Origin: Pyrinomonadaceae bacterium
Lineage (GTDB): Bacteria > Acidobacteriota > Blastocatellia > Pyrinomonadales > Pyrinomonadaceae
Direction of reading: 5' to 3'
DNA: 10,354 nt
Assembly (NCBI GenBank): GCA_025937955.1
Contig: JAICQI010000138.1
Span: 1 to 10,354 of the forward strand
Part shown: positions 1 to 6,585 of the stretch, piece by piece
Layout: each line of letters begins with the position of its first letter
Position numbering within the stretch: the first letter of the stretch is position 1
Position numbers and translations under genes: made by a program
The notes under the pieces: model-generated
Told to the model about the DNA's origin: nothing
What the model saw: the letters and a program-made list of their open reading frames with translations, nothing else
Database searches by the model: none

Positions 1-1
1 A

Positions 2-700
2 ATTTACGACCTGAGCTTGTGGATGCTGCTGGCGGGGCTGGTTGGTTCGAAGATCATGATGCTGTTCACGGAGCCGGACTATCGCGCCGATCCGTTGCAG
101 CTTTTGTCACTCGACTTCCTGCGTTCGGGCGGCGTCTGGTATGGCGGACTACTCGGCGCGGTGCTCGTGAGCTATTGGTTGATGAGGCGCTATCAACTTC
201 CCTGGTGGAAAACCGCTGACGCATTCGCGCCCGGAATCGCGATCGGCAACTTCTTCGGGCGCCAGGGATGCTTCGCCGCGGGTTGTTGCTGGGGCAAGCC
301 AACCTCGCTTCCGTGGGGCGTGAAGTTTACGGAGGCGGGCCACGAAATCACCGGCGTGCCGACTGACACCCATCTTCATCCGACGCAGCTTTACGAATCA
401 TTCGCAATGTTGCTCGTGTTTCTATTCTTACTCTGGCTACACAAGCGCAAACGATTCAGCGGTCAGGTCATTCTTGCTTACGCCTTGATCTATTCAATCA
501 TTCGCTTTGCGATAGAATTCGTGCGCGACGACCCACGCGGTGACGTTTTCGGTCTAACGACGTTGACCGGTCTCTCCACTTCGCAGATGATCAGTCTGAT
601 TATTGGAATCACTGCATTGATCGTACTGATCGTGCGGCGCCGGCGCGCGCAGCAAGGAGCAAAGACTGACGAACTCGTAGCCAACGGCGCCCGCGCTTAA
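2..700 (+). CDS. lgt: Prolipoprotein diacylglyceryl transferase, 5'-truncated
   Basis: Lgt is the inner-membrane enzyme that moves diacylglycerol from phosphatidylglycerol to the lipobox cysteine of prolipoproteins, the first step of lipoprotein maturation. The reading frame is open from the window edge, so the true start lies upstream; the TTG at 17 is internal. Visible family marks are GGVWYGGLLG, the GRQGCFAAGCCWGKPT segment (about codons 86-101 of the visible frame), the diagnostic HPTQLYE motif, and RFAIEFVRDDPRG near the last membrane helices. Several hydrophobic segments fit a polytopic membrane protein, and the C-terminus ends in a basic cytoplasmic-type tail. The GRxG motif continues with CFAAGCC rather than the NFxNxE of the E. 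coli enzyme; I believe this variant is common outside Proteobacteria. The stop lies 5 bases before the next start, suggesting cotranscription. Identification is firm; only the N-terminus is missing. Confidence 0.93.
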   Translation: MYDLSLWMLLAGLVGSKIMMLFTEPDYRADPLQLLSLDFLRSGGVWYGGLLGAVLVSYWLMRRYQLPWWKTADAFAPGIAIGNFFGRQGCFAAGCCWGKPTSLPWGVKFTEAGHEITGVPTDTHLHPTQLYESFAMLLVFLFLLWLHKRKRFSGQVILAYALIYSIIRFAIEFVRDDPRGDVFGLTTLTGLSTSQMISLIIGITALIVLIVRRRRAQQGAKTDELVANGARA

Positions 701-705
701 CACTT

Positions 706-1752
706 ATGAAAATCATCGTTTCACTACTCATTTTGGCGTTGCTGTTTGCGCCTTCACTGGCAGTGTCTGAAGCGCAGGATTCGCTCTTGCTGCCAACTGA
801 AAAACACCTGCGAAATCTCAAGCAACTAACCTTCGGCGGCGAGAACGCGGAAGCGTACTTCTCCTCGGACGGCAAACAGCTCATCTTGCAATCGACGCGC
901 GACGACCTCGGTTGCGATCAGATCTACACGATGAATGTCGACGGCTCCAACGTGAAGATGATTTCAAACGGTGAGGGACGGACCACTTGTTCGTACTTCT
1001 ATCCAGGCGGAAAACGCATCCTCTACTCGTCAACACACCTGGGCGATAAAAAGTGTCCACCGAAACCTGACTTCTCCAAAGGCTATGTTTGGGCCGTCTA
1101 TCCGACGTTCGACATTTTCACTGCAAAGCCTGACGGCTCCGATCTTAAGCAACTGACAAACACGCCCGGATACGATGCGGAAACAACCATCACGCTGGAC
1201 GGCAAGAAGCTTGTCTTCACCTCGATGCGCGACGGCGATCTCGACATCTACTCAATGGATGCCGACGGCAAAAACGTGCGCCGGCTGACTAACGAGCTCG
1301 GCTACGATGGTGGTCCATTCTGGTCTTACGACGGCAAGCAGATCGTCTACCGCGCGCATCATCCGAAAACGGATCAGCAGAAAGCTGACTATACTGACTT
1401 GCTGAAGCAGAACCTGATTCGTCCGACCGTGCTCGAGATCTGGGTGATGAATGCCGACGGTTCGAACAAGCGCCAGGTAACTAGCAACGGCAAAGCGAAC
1501 TTTGGACCGTACTTCTTTCCTGACGGCAAGCGTATAATCTTCGCTTCAAACATGGACGATCCACGCGGGAGAAATTTCGATCTGTACAAGATCAATGTTG
1601 ACGGCACGGGTTTGGAGCGCATCACGTTCCACGAGACGTTCGATGGTTTTCCGATGTTCTCGCCGGATGGGAAGAAGCTGGTTTTTGCTTCGAACCGGAA
1701 CGCGAAGTCACAGGGCGAGACAAACGTGTTCATCGCTGATTGGGTTGAGTAA
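706..1752 (+). CDS. Secreted TolB-like PD40 beta-propeller protein
   Basis: A 348-aa protein with an N-terminal signal peptide (basic MK, hydrophobic core to about residue 20, likely cleavage after the SLAVSEA region), so probably periplasmic. The rest is built of PD40/TolB-like blades. I count about six copies of the pattern FSxDGKxLxFxSxRDG-x-IYxMxxDG, for example SSDGKQLILQS, TLDGKKLVFTS, SYDGKQIVYRA, FPDGKRIIFAS and FSPDGKKLVFAS. It lacks the N-terminal TolB domain, so it is not TolB proper. Propellers of this type usually bind proteins or peptides; no catalytic residues are evident. The start ATG is 5 bases after the lgt stop with no clear Shine-Dalgarno sequence, so translation may be coupled to lgt. 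The following gene encodes a secreted peptidase. Members of S9/DPP-IV peptidase families also carry PD40 propellers, but no alpha/beta-hydrolase domain follows here. Confidence 0.85.
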   Translation: MKIIVSLLILALLFAPSLAVSEAQDSLLLPTEKHLRNLKQLTFGGENAEAYFSSDGKQLILQSTRDDLGCDQIYTMNVDGSNVKMISNGEGRTTCSYFYPGGKRILYSSTHLGDKKCPPKPDFSKGYVWAVYPTFDIFTAKPDGSDLKQLTNTPGYDAETTITLDGKKLVFTSMRDGDLDIYSMDADGKNVRRLTNELGYDGGPFWSYDGKQIVYRAHHPKTDQQKADYTDLLKQNLIRPTVLEIWVMNADGSNKRQVTSNGKANFGPYFFPDGKRIIFASNMDDPRGRNFDLYKINVDGTGLERITFHETFDGFPMFSPDGKKLVFASNRNAKSQGETNVFIADWVE

Positions 1753-1777
1753 AGCCACAAAAGACACAAAGGGCACA
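1753..1777. repeat. AGCCACA-type short interspersed repeat (single arm)
   Basis: The 26-base spacer between the PD40 gene and the peptidase gene is almost entirely one repeat unit, beginning AGCCACAAAAGACACAAAGG directly after the TAA stop. It matches the units at 6399-6450 and the reverse complement of 6467-6495 (shared pattern AGCCACA-purine-rich-GGCACA). Only one arm is present here, so it does not form a hairpin by itself. Confidence 0.6.
1768..1773 (+). promoter_or_regulatory. Weak ribosome binding site of the M28 peptidase, inside the repeat
   Basis: AAAGGG lies 5 bases before the ATG at 1779. It is the only Shine-Dalgarno-like sequence near this start, and it belongs to the AGCCACA repeat unit. 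The ATG itself overlaps the end of the repeat (GGCACATATG). The signal peptide beginning right at this ATG supports the start. Confidence 0.45.
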
Positions 1778-1778
1778 T

Positions 1779-3614
1779 ATGAAGATCAAAAGATTTACGA
1801 CTCTCGTTGCTGCACTCATCGTCACGACGACGTTTGCGGTTGTTGCCCAACAATCTGATCGTGAGCCGTCGCCATCGAAGCTTCAGCAGCACGTCAGTTA
1901 TCTCGCGTCGGATGCCATGGACGGGCGACGCACCGGAACCGCGGGCGCAAACGATGCGGCGCGTTACATCGCGGGTGAGTTTTCGCGCGCCGGACTAACG
2001 CCTGCGAACGGGAAAGTCGCGCGCAAGCCCAGCGCTATTATTGCGAGTTACCTGCAAACGTTCCCTTACGTCGGTCGCGTCGAGCTGGGTAAAAACAATG
2101 TACTCTCGATGCGGAGCGGCGAAACTTTTCGCCCCGGTGAAGACTGGATGCCACTCGGCATTTCCGCCAATCAGACACTCGATCTTACAGGTGTCGTGTT
2201 TGCCGGTTACGGCATCACTGCCAACGAGCTCAATCACAATGATTACAAAGAAAAGTATTCAAAAACCCAGGTAGCCGTCGTTCGCGCTGGCACACCTGAC
2301 GGCGACAATCCACACTCAAGATTCACAACCGCCGGCCAGGTTCGTTTTAAAGTCGCGGCCGCTCAGAGCGCCGGTGTCGGCGCGCTTTTGATTATCTCCC
2401 GTGAAGACAATCTCAAAAACGATCCACTCGCGCGCCTGCGCTATGACAATGCCGGCCTCGCTGGCATTCCCGTCGCCGTGATCTCAAAACAGGTAGCGGA
2501 GAAGTTGGCCAATGCTAAAGAATTAAAGCTTGCGACTGACGTCGTTCGTGTTGAAGTTCCGGCGTACAACGTTGTCGGCGTCCTCCAAGGTTCCGATCCG
2601 GTTCTCAAGAATGAACATATCGTTATCGGCGCACATTACGATCACCTCGGTCGTGGCGGTGAAGGAAGCCTCGCGCCGCGTTCCGGCGAGATTCATCACG
2701 GCGCCGACGACAACGCCTCCGGCACCGCCGGACTGATCGAGTTGGCACGCATCTTCAGCGCTCAGCGACCAAAGCTGAGACGCACCCTCGTCTTCATCGC
2801 ATTTGGTGGTGAAGAAGAAGGACTGCTCGGATCGAATTACTACGTTAACCACCCGCTCGTGCCGATCGACAAGACCATCGCGATGATCAACATGGACATG
2901 ATCGGTCGCATGAAAGATCGCAAGCTGATGATCGGCGGCGTCGGCACAGCGACGGAGTGGCGCGAAATAATCCGTCAGGCAAATAGCGCCCAATCGCTGA
3001 AAGTAGCCGCAAGCTCTCACGCTCCCGCGGGAATGCCAATTGTCGTCTCGGCTAACGGCAGGCCGGTAATAACTTCTGATCCGGCCGACGCTTTTGATCT
3101 GGCCTTAAACGACGACGGCTATGGTCCAAGCGATCACTCGTCGTTCTATATGAAACGGATCCCGGTGCTCTTCTTTTTCACTGGAACGCACGTCGATTAT
3201 CACAAACCTTCCGACACGTTCGACAAGATCAACTACAACGACGAGGCGCGCATTTTGACCCTCGTGGCTCGCATCGTCAGAGACGTCGACGCGGCAGACA
3301 AACGACTGACCTACACGACCGCGAAAAGCGAGCCTCCGCGCACCGGCGGATTCCGTGTTTACCTCGGCACGATTCCAAACTACGCCGACAGTAGCGACGG
3401 ACTACTGCTCGACGGCATCCGTGATGATTCCCCGGCAGCAAAAGCCGGACTGAAAGCCGGAGATCGAATCGTCAAGATCGGCAATCGCGACGTCAAAAAC
3501 GTCTACGACTACACACATGCACTCGGAGAGATGAAAGCCGGTCAGGAGTATGTAATTGAAGTAGTGCGGGGAACGGAAAGGCTGACTCTGAAGATTACTC
3601 CGGCAGCGCGATAA
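1779..3614 (+). CDS. Secreted M28 family zinc aminopeptidase with PA-like insert and PDZ domain
   Basis: A 611-aa exported metallopeptidase. Order: signal peptide (about 1-23, ending AVVAQ), a leading helical part, a PA-like domain (about 130-255), an M28 catalytic domain (about 260-505) and a C-terminal PDZ domain (about 522-608, with GLLLDGIRDDSPAAKAGLKAGDRI). The two-zinc site of the family is complete: H286 in GAHYDHLG, D310 in HGADDNASG, catalytic E345 and ligand E346 in GGEEEGLLGS, D373 in NMDMIGR and H453 in GPSDHSSF. The family hydrolyses N-terminal residues from peptides; the specificity of this member cannot be read from sequence. PDZ domains on such enzymes usually bind peptide termini or regulate activity. 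It probably forms a unit with lgt and the PD40 gene. Its stop overlaps the end of the terminator of the convergent RNA-binding gene. Confidence 0.92.
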   Translation: MKIKRFTTLVAALIVTTTFAVVAQQSDREPSPSKLQQHVSYLASDAMDGRRTGTAGANDAARYIAGEFSRAGLTPANGKVARKPSAIIASYLQTFPYVGRVELGKNNVLSMRSGETFRPGEDWMPLGISANQTLDLTGVVFAGYGITANELNHNDYKEKYSKTQVAVVRAGTPDGDNPHSRFTTAGQVRFKVAAAQSAGVGALLIISREDNLKNDPLARLRYDNAGLAGIPVAVISKQVAEKLANAKELKLATDVVRVEVPAYNVVGVLQGSDPVLKNEHIVIGAHYDHLGRGGEGSLAPRSGEIHHGADDNASGTAGLIELARIFSAQRPKLRRTLVFIAFGGEEEGLLGSNYYVNHPLVPIDKTIAMINMDMIGRMKDRKLMIGGVGTATEWREIIRQANSAQSLKVAASSHAPAGMPIVVSANGRPVITSDPADAFDLALNDDGYGPSDHSSFYMKRIPVLFFFTGTHVDYHKPSDTFDKINYNDEARILTLVARIVRDVDAADKRLTYTTAKSEPPRTGGFRVYLGTIPNYADSSDGLLLDGIRDDSPAAKAGLKAGDRIVKIGNRDVKNVYDYTHALGEMKAGQEYVIEVVRGTERLTLKITPAAR

Positions 3615-3643
3615 AAAGGCGCTGGAGATATATCCCAGCGCCT
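3613..3643 (-). terminator. Intrinsic terminator of the RRM protein gene, between convergent genes
   Basis: A perfect 9-bp stem, AGGCGCTGG (3617-3625) with CCAGCGCCT (3635-3643), encloses a 9-base loop. Read on the minus strand the stem runs straight into TTTTT (3617-3613), the classic form, and lies about 41 bases after the RRM gene stop. On the plus strand the next T-run is at 3661-3666, too far away for a standard terminator, so help in stopping peptidase transcripts is only possible. The T-tract overlaps the peptidase TAA. Confidence 0.85.
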
Positions 3644-3684
3644 ATCAATTTCAAATCGGCTTTTTTATCCGCGTTCTCAGCGGC

Positions 3685-4056
3685 TTACCAGCGGGGTTCG
3701 CGCTCGTAACGATCGTTATCGCGATCACGGCCGCCACCACCGCCGTAACCACCACGACCGCCACCACGTCCACCACCATAACCGCCACGGCCGCCGCCGC
3801 CACGATCAGTTCTCGGCTTGGCTTCGTTGACGGTCAAATTGCGGCCGCCAAAGTCCTTGCCGTTAAAAGCCTCGATAGCTGCTGCTGCCTCTTCAGGGGT
3901 TGCCATTTCCACAAAAGCAAAGCCGCGTGATCGTCCTGTTTCCCGATCTTCAATCACCGAAGCTGATTCCACTGTACCTACTGCTGCGAAAGCTTCGCGC
4001 AGTTCCTCGCTAGTGGTACGAAACGAGAGGTTTCCTACATAGAGTTTTGTAGCCAT
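3685..4056 (-). CDS. RNA-binding protein, single RRM with RGG-rich tail
   Basis: A 123-aa cytoplasmic protein. Residues 1-80 form one RRM: RNP2 is LYVGNL (5-10) and RNP1 is RGFAFVEM (44-51), with the RNA-stacking aromatics Y6, F46 and F48 present. Residues 85-110 are a glycine-arginine tail with RGG/RGGY units, followed by a charged end (DRDNDRYEREPRW). This layout resembles the small Rbp proteins of cyanobacteria and other bacteria, which in several species are cold-induced and bind RNA; the role here is not shown. The start is supported by an AAGGA ribosome binding site on the minus strand (4069-4065), 8 bases before the ATG. A strong terminator follows, so it is probably monocistronic. No convincing promoter was found; the upstream spacer is long enough for a regulatory 5' leader. 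Confidence 0.92.
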   Translation of the reverse strand: MATKLYVGNLSFRTTSEELREAFAAVGTVESASVIEDRETGRSRGFAFVEMATPEEAAAAIEAFNGKDFGGRNLTVNEAKPRTDRGGGGRGGYGGGRGGGRGGYGGGGGRDRDNDRYEREPRW

Positions 4057-4343
4057 TCTAACTATCCTTATCTGAAGGGAAGCGCGGGCTTGCTTGGAAT
4101 TCGCGGATCCAGTTCGGGGGGGACTACCGATACTTTCTGCGAGCTGCGACGAACCCGGTGCTCTAAAAATCTCGAGAGCGGCTTCTAACTGGTTGACAAC
4201 TGCCTCACTCTCTATTCAGCCGAACCTCGTCGCCTTACGATTCACGGACAGGCGCAATCACCGTTGACGCGCGAGAGCAGGTAACTGGTAGGCAAAAGTA
4301 TGCAGGAGCCCTCGGAAAGGGTCAAGGATAAATTTGACGTTTA

Positions 4344-4398
4344 CTCCACAGATGCCACAGATTAGCGAAAATCCGCGCAATCCGTATAATCTCTGCCC
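4344..4398. repeat. Degenerate CCACAGAT-type palindromic repeat
   Basis: Two tandem copies of CCACAGAT (4346-4353 and 4356-4363) lead into an imperfect inverted repeat: ACAGATTAGCG on the left against CGCGCAATCCGT on the right, with a short A-rich centre. The design resembles the other AGCCAC/CCAC elements in this window, with CAGAT replacing CAAAG or CGGAT. It is clearly eroded, so boundaries are approximate. Confidence 0.5.
4362..4390 (+). promoter_or_regulatory. Putative sigma-70 promoter of icd
   Basis: An exact TATAAT at 4385-4390 lies 17 bases after TTAGCG (4362-4367), a weak -35 matching three of six consensus bases. The expected start of transcription near 4397 leaves a leader of about 43 bases to the ATG, enough for the visible ribosome binding site. 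Both hexamers lie inside the degenerate repeat. The -10 match is good, the -35 poor. Confidence 0.5.
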
Positions 4399-4439
4399 CA
4401 GTAGGACAAATGTCAGAATCTCCTGTGAAAGGCTAGAAA

Positions 4440-5885
4440 ATGTCGCAACGTATCCCCATAACTGTGGCCAATGGCGACGGCATCGGGCCGGAAATCATGG
4501 CCGCAACGCTTCGCATCCTGGAAGCCGCCGAAGCGCCTCTCGAAATTGAGACTATCGATATCGGCGAGAAAGTCTATCTCGCCGGCAACTCCTCGGGCAT
4601 CGAGCCCAGTTCCTGGGAATCGTTACGACGAACCAAGGTTTTTCTCAAAGCCCCAATCACTACACCGCAGGGCGGTGGCTACAAGAGTTTGAATGTTACC
4701 GTTCGCAAGGTGCTTGGTTTGTACGCCAACGTACGACCTTGCGTTTCTTATCACCCGTTCGTCGAGACGAAGCATCCGAAGATGGACGTCGTCATCGTGC
4801 GCGAGAACGAAGAGGACCTATACGCGGGTATCGAGCACCGGCAAACAAATCAGGTCGTGCAGTGTTTGAAACTCATTTCGCGTCCGGGCTCCGAAAAGAT
4901 TGTGCGTTACGCTTTTGAATACGCGCGCCGCAACAACCGCAAGAAAGTCACCTGCTTCACCAAAGACAACATCATGAAACTGACTGACGGTCTGTTTCAT
5001 AAAGTGTTCGACGAGATCGCCGCCGAGTATCCCGACATACAAAACGAGCATTGGATTGTCGACATCGGCGCAGCGAAACTTGCTGACACGCCCGAAGTTT
5101 TCGACGTGATCGTGATGCCGAATCTTTACGGAGACGTGCTTTCGGATGTCGCCGCACAGATCGCCGGTTCAGTCGGGCTGGCAGGATCGGCAAACATCGG
5201 CGAGCACCTTTCGATGTTTGAAGCCATTCACGGATCTGCGCCACGACGCGCTGGTCAGAATCTCGCGAATCCTTCAGGACTGTTGCTGGGCGCGGTGTTG
5301 ATGCTGGTCCATGTCGGGCTGACCGAGCATGCCGAACGCGTTCACAACGCCTGGTTGCGGACGATCGAAGACGGCATTCACACTTACGACATCTACGACG
5401 AAAAAGTGAGCAAGCAGAAGGTCGGAACGAAGGAGTTTGCGGAGGCTGTCGTCGCGCGCCTCGGACAGACACCGCAGATCCTGAAGGCACGGAAGTACAG
5501 CAAGGGCGAGGAGTCGCACGCTTCCGCCACAAGCAGCAAGCCGGCGCAGAAAGAGCTCGTCGGCGTTGACGTTTTTCTCGATTGGACCAGCGGTTCGCCA
5601 GACGATCTGGGTGACGCGCTCAGCAAAGTAAATGGCGAGGGCGTGAAACTGACGATGATCAGCAATCGTGGCGTGAAAGTTTGGCCGGCTGGCCACAAGG
5701 AAACGTTCTGTTCCGATCACTGGCGTTGTCGTTTTCTGCCGGAATCGGAGGGCGGCAAAGTCGCGCATGCACAGGTGGTGTCGTTACTCGGCCGCATTGC
5801 CGGCGCCGGATACGATTTCATCAAAACCGAAGGACTCTACACATTTGACGGCCAGCGCGGGTTTTCGTTGGACCAGGGAGAATAA
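4440..5885 (+). CDS. icd: Isocitrate dehydrogenase, probably NADP-dependent, long C-terminal form
   Basis: This TCA-cycle enzyme oxidatively decarboxylates isocitrate to 2-oxoglutarate in the cytoplasm. At 481 aa it is longer than E. coli Icd (416 aa) and fits the Thermus/Rickettsia-like subgroup with an additional C-terminal domain (about 370-481). Substrate and catalytic elements are present: S83-N85-x3-R89 in SLNVTVRK, R99, R121, Y128 in RENEEDLYAG, K175 in TKDN, and the metal-binding aspartates of MPNLYGDVLSD (D232, D236). The cofactor loop reads HGSAPRRAGQNLANP; the basic R269-R270 replaces the Lys-Tyr of E. coli Icd and differs from the Asp-Ile of NAD-dependent enzymes, so NADP is favoured. 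Isopropylmalate dehydrogenase is the main alternative, but the SxNV substrate motif and the C-terminal domain argue against it. Its 3' end carries the purE ribosome binding site. Confidence 0.92.
   Translation: MSQRIPITVANGDGIGPEIMAATLRILEAAEAPLEIETIDIGEKVYLAGNSSGIEPSSWESLRRTKVFLKAPITTPQGGGYKSLNVTVRKVLGLYANVRPCVSYHPFVETKHPKMDVVIVRENEEDLYAGIEHRQTNQVVQCLKLISRPGSEKIVRYAFEYARRNNRKKVTCFTKDNIMKLTDGLFHKVFDEIAAEYPDIQNEHWIVDIGAAKLADTPEVFDVIVMPNLYGDVLSDVAAQIAGSVGLAGSANIGEHLSMFEAIHGSAPRRAGQNLANPSGLLLGAVLMLVHVGLTEHAERVHNAWLRTIEDGIHTYDIYDEKVSKQKVGTKEFAEAVVARLGQTPQILKARKYSKGEESHASATSSKPAQKELVGVDVFLDWTSGSPDDLGDALSKVNGEGVKLTMISNRGVKVWPAGHKETFCSDHWRCRFLPESEGGKVAHAQVVSLLGRIAGAGYDFIKTEGLYTFDGQRGFSLDQGE
5875..5880 (+). 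promoter_or_regulatory. purE ribosome binding site within the icd coding end
   Basis: AGGGAG lies 7 bases before the purE ATG and just ahead of the icd TAA (5883-5885). Because ribosomes finishing icd pass through the site, translation of the two genes is probably coupled. Confidence 0.7.
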
Positions 5886-5887
5886 CA

Positions 5888-6400
5888 ATGGCAAAGAAAA
5901 CAGAAGCTGGCAAAAACAATTCGAAACCGCTCGTGGCAGTCATCATGGGCAGCAAGTCTGATTGGGACACGATGCGTCACGCTGATGAGACGCTTTCTGA
6001 CTTTGGTATCGAACACGAGTGCCGCGTCATCTCGGCGCACCGATCACCGTCGCTGGCAGCTGAGTTTGGTTCGACCGCGGAGTCGCGCGGATTGGAAGTG
6101 GTGATCGCGGCGGCGGGCGGCGCTGCTCACCTCGCGGGTGTACTCGCGGCGCACACCACGCTGCCCGTGCTCGGCGTACCCATGCGCAGCGAAGCGCTAA
6201 ATGGGATGGATTCACTGCTGGCCACCGTTCAGATGCCCGCCGGAATTCCGGTTGCGACGCTCGCGATCGGGAAGCCTGGGGCTGTTAATGCGGGTCTATT
6301 TGCAGTAGCGATTCTCGCCAACACCCGTCCCGAGCTGCGGCAAAAGCTGCACGACTTCCGCGCGGCGCAAGAGAAGAAGATTCGCGAAACCGTCCTTTAG
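5888..6400 (+). CDS. purE: N5-carboxyaminoimidazole ribonucleotide mutase, class I PurE
   Basis: PurE converts N5-CAIR to CAIR in de novo purine synthesis. The 170-aa protein has the usual class I length and motifs: MGSKSDWDTM (20-29, with S22 and D25 for substrate binding), ISAHRSP (48-54, catalytic H51 and R52), AAAGGAAHLAGV (74-85) and LPVLGVPM (92-99). A lysine-rich stretch of about 13 residues precedes the first strand. The gene begins 2 bases after the icd stop, with a shared ribosome binding site region. Its normal partner purK is absent on either side in this window; it may lie elsewhere. The TAG stop is formed together with the first bases of the following repeat (TTTAGCCACA). Identification is firm. 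Confidence 0.95.
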   Translation: MAKKTEAGKNNSKPLVAVIMGSKSDWDTMRHADETLSDFGIEHECRVISAHRSPSLAAEFGSTAESRGLEVVIAAAGGAAHLAGVLAAHTTLPVLGVPMRSEALNGMDSLLATVQMPAGIPVATLAIGKPGAVNAGLFAVAILANTRPELRQKLHDFRAAQEKKIRETVL

Positions 6401-6445
6401 CCACAAAGATGCACATAATCTTTAGCCACAGAAAGGCACATAAGA
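6396..6445 (+). repeat. Two tandem TTTAGCCACA repeat units
   Basis: Two 25-base direct repeats lie back to back: TTTAGCCACAAAGATGCACA (from 6396) and TTTAGCCACAGAAAGGCACA (from 6421), both ending in TAA(T/G) sequences. The first unit overlaps the purE stop codon. They belong to the same family as 1753-1777. Confidence 0.65.
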
Positions 6446-6503
6446 CATAAGTTTTGGGCTAAATCATTTTGTGCCTTGGGTGCTTTTTTGTGGCTCATTT
6501 TTT
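6421..6503 (+). terminator. Repeat-derived hairpin with T-tract after purE
   Basis: The unit at 6424-6450 (AGCCACAGAAAGGCACATAA) faces an inverted copy at 6467-6495 (reverse complement AGCCACAAAAAAGCACCCAA). They form an imperfect stem closed by a perfect AGCCACA/TGTGGCT, with about 16 loop bases. Six T follow two bases later (6498-6503). This has the layout of a long, imperfect intrinsic terminator for the icd-purE unit. The mismatched stem makes its efficiency uncertain. Confidence 0.5.
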
Positions 6504-6525
6504 GAGGCAAAGCTTGGCGCTGTTC

Positions 6526-6554
6526 TTGAGTTTAAGCGTCCTTTAGCGCACAAT
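6526..6554 (+). promoter_or_regulatory. Candidate promoter of the kinase gene
   Basis: TTGAGT (6526-6531) and CACAAT (6549-6554) are 17 bases apart, each matching four of six sigma-70 consensus bases. Transcription would begin near 6561, giving a short leader of about 25 bases. The location between a terminator-like hairpin and the kinase ATG is reasonable, but matches of this strength also arise by chance. Confidence 0.35.
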
Positions 6555-6585
6555 TTGCCCGCAATTCCACGTCCTCGGACCCACG

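Larger units (their letters stand above)
4057..4439. other. Divergent intergenic spacer, 383 bases
   Basis: It lies between the divergently transcribed RRM and isocitrate dehydrogenase genes. The right end holds the repeat at 4344-4398, a promoter for the dehydrogenase and its GAAAGG ribosome binding site (4427-4432, 7 bases before ATG). The left end holds the RRM gene ribosome binding site. Between about 4075 and 4330 I see a run of seven G (4116-4122) and TTGAC-like hexamers without a matching -10 box. No credible ORF or RNA gene is visible there. Confidence 0.6.

Noticed and set aside
3715..3805. GGC/GCC-rich triplet array that looks like a simple-sequence repeat
   Set aside because: It encodes the RGG tail of the RRM protein in frame, and the codons vary, so it is protein-level low complexity.
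4097..4110. GAATTC and GGATCC restriction sites only 2 bases apart, like a cloning adaptor
   Set aside because: Flanking sequence continues as a normal spacer with no vector similarity that I can see; two 6-base sites close together can occur by chance.
4192..4197. Exact TTGACA on the plus strand in the divergent spacer
   Set aside because: No acceptable -10 box lies 15-19 bases downstream, and a better-placed TATAAT exists closer to icd.
4972..5532. Open frame of 186 codons on the minus strand inside icd
   Set aside because: Arg/Ser/Pro-rich translation typical of a GC-rich antisense frame; the sense strand is clearly isocitrate dehydrogenase.
6396..6445. Two tandem 25-base repeats that could suggest a tiny CRISPR array
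   Set aside because: Only two units, directly adjacent without spacers, and the same motif recurs inverted nearby; this is an interspersed palindromic repeat.
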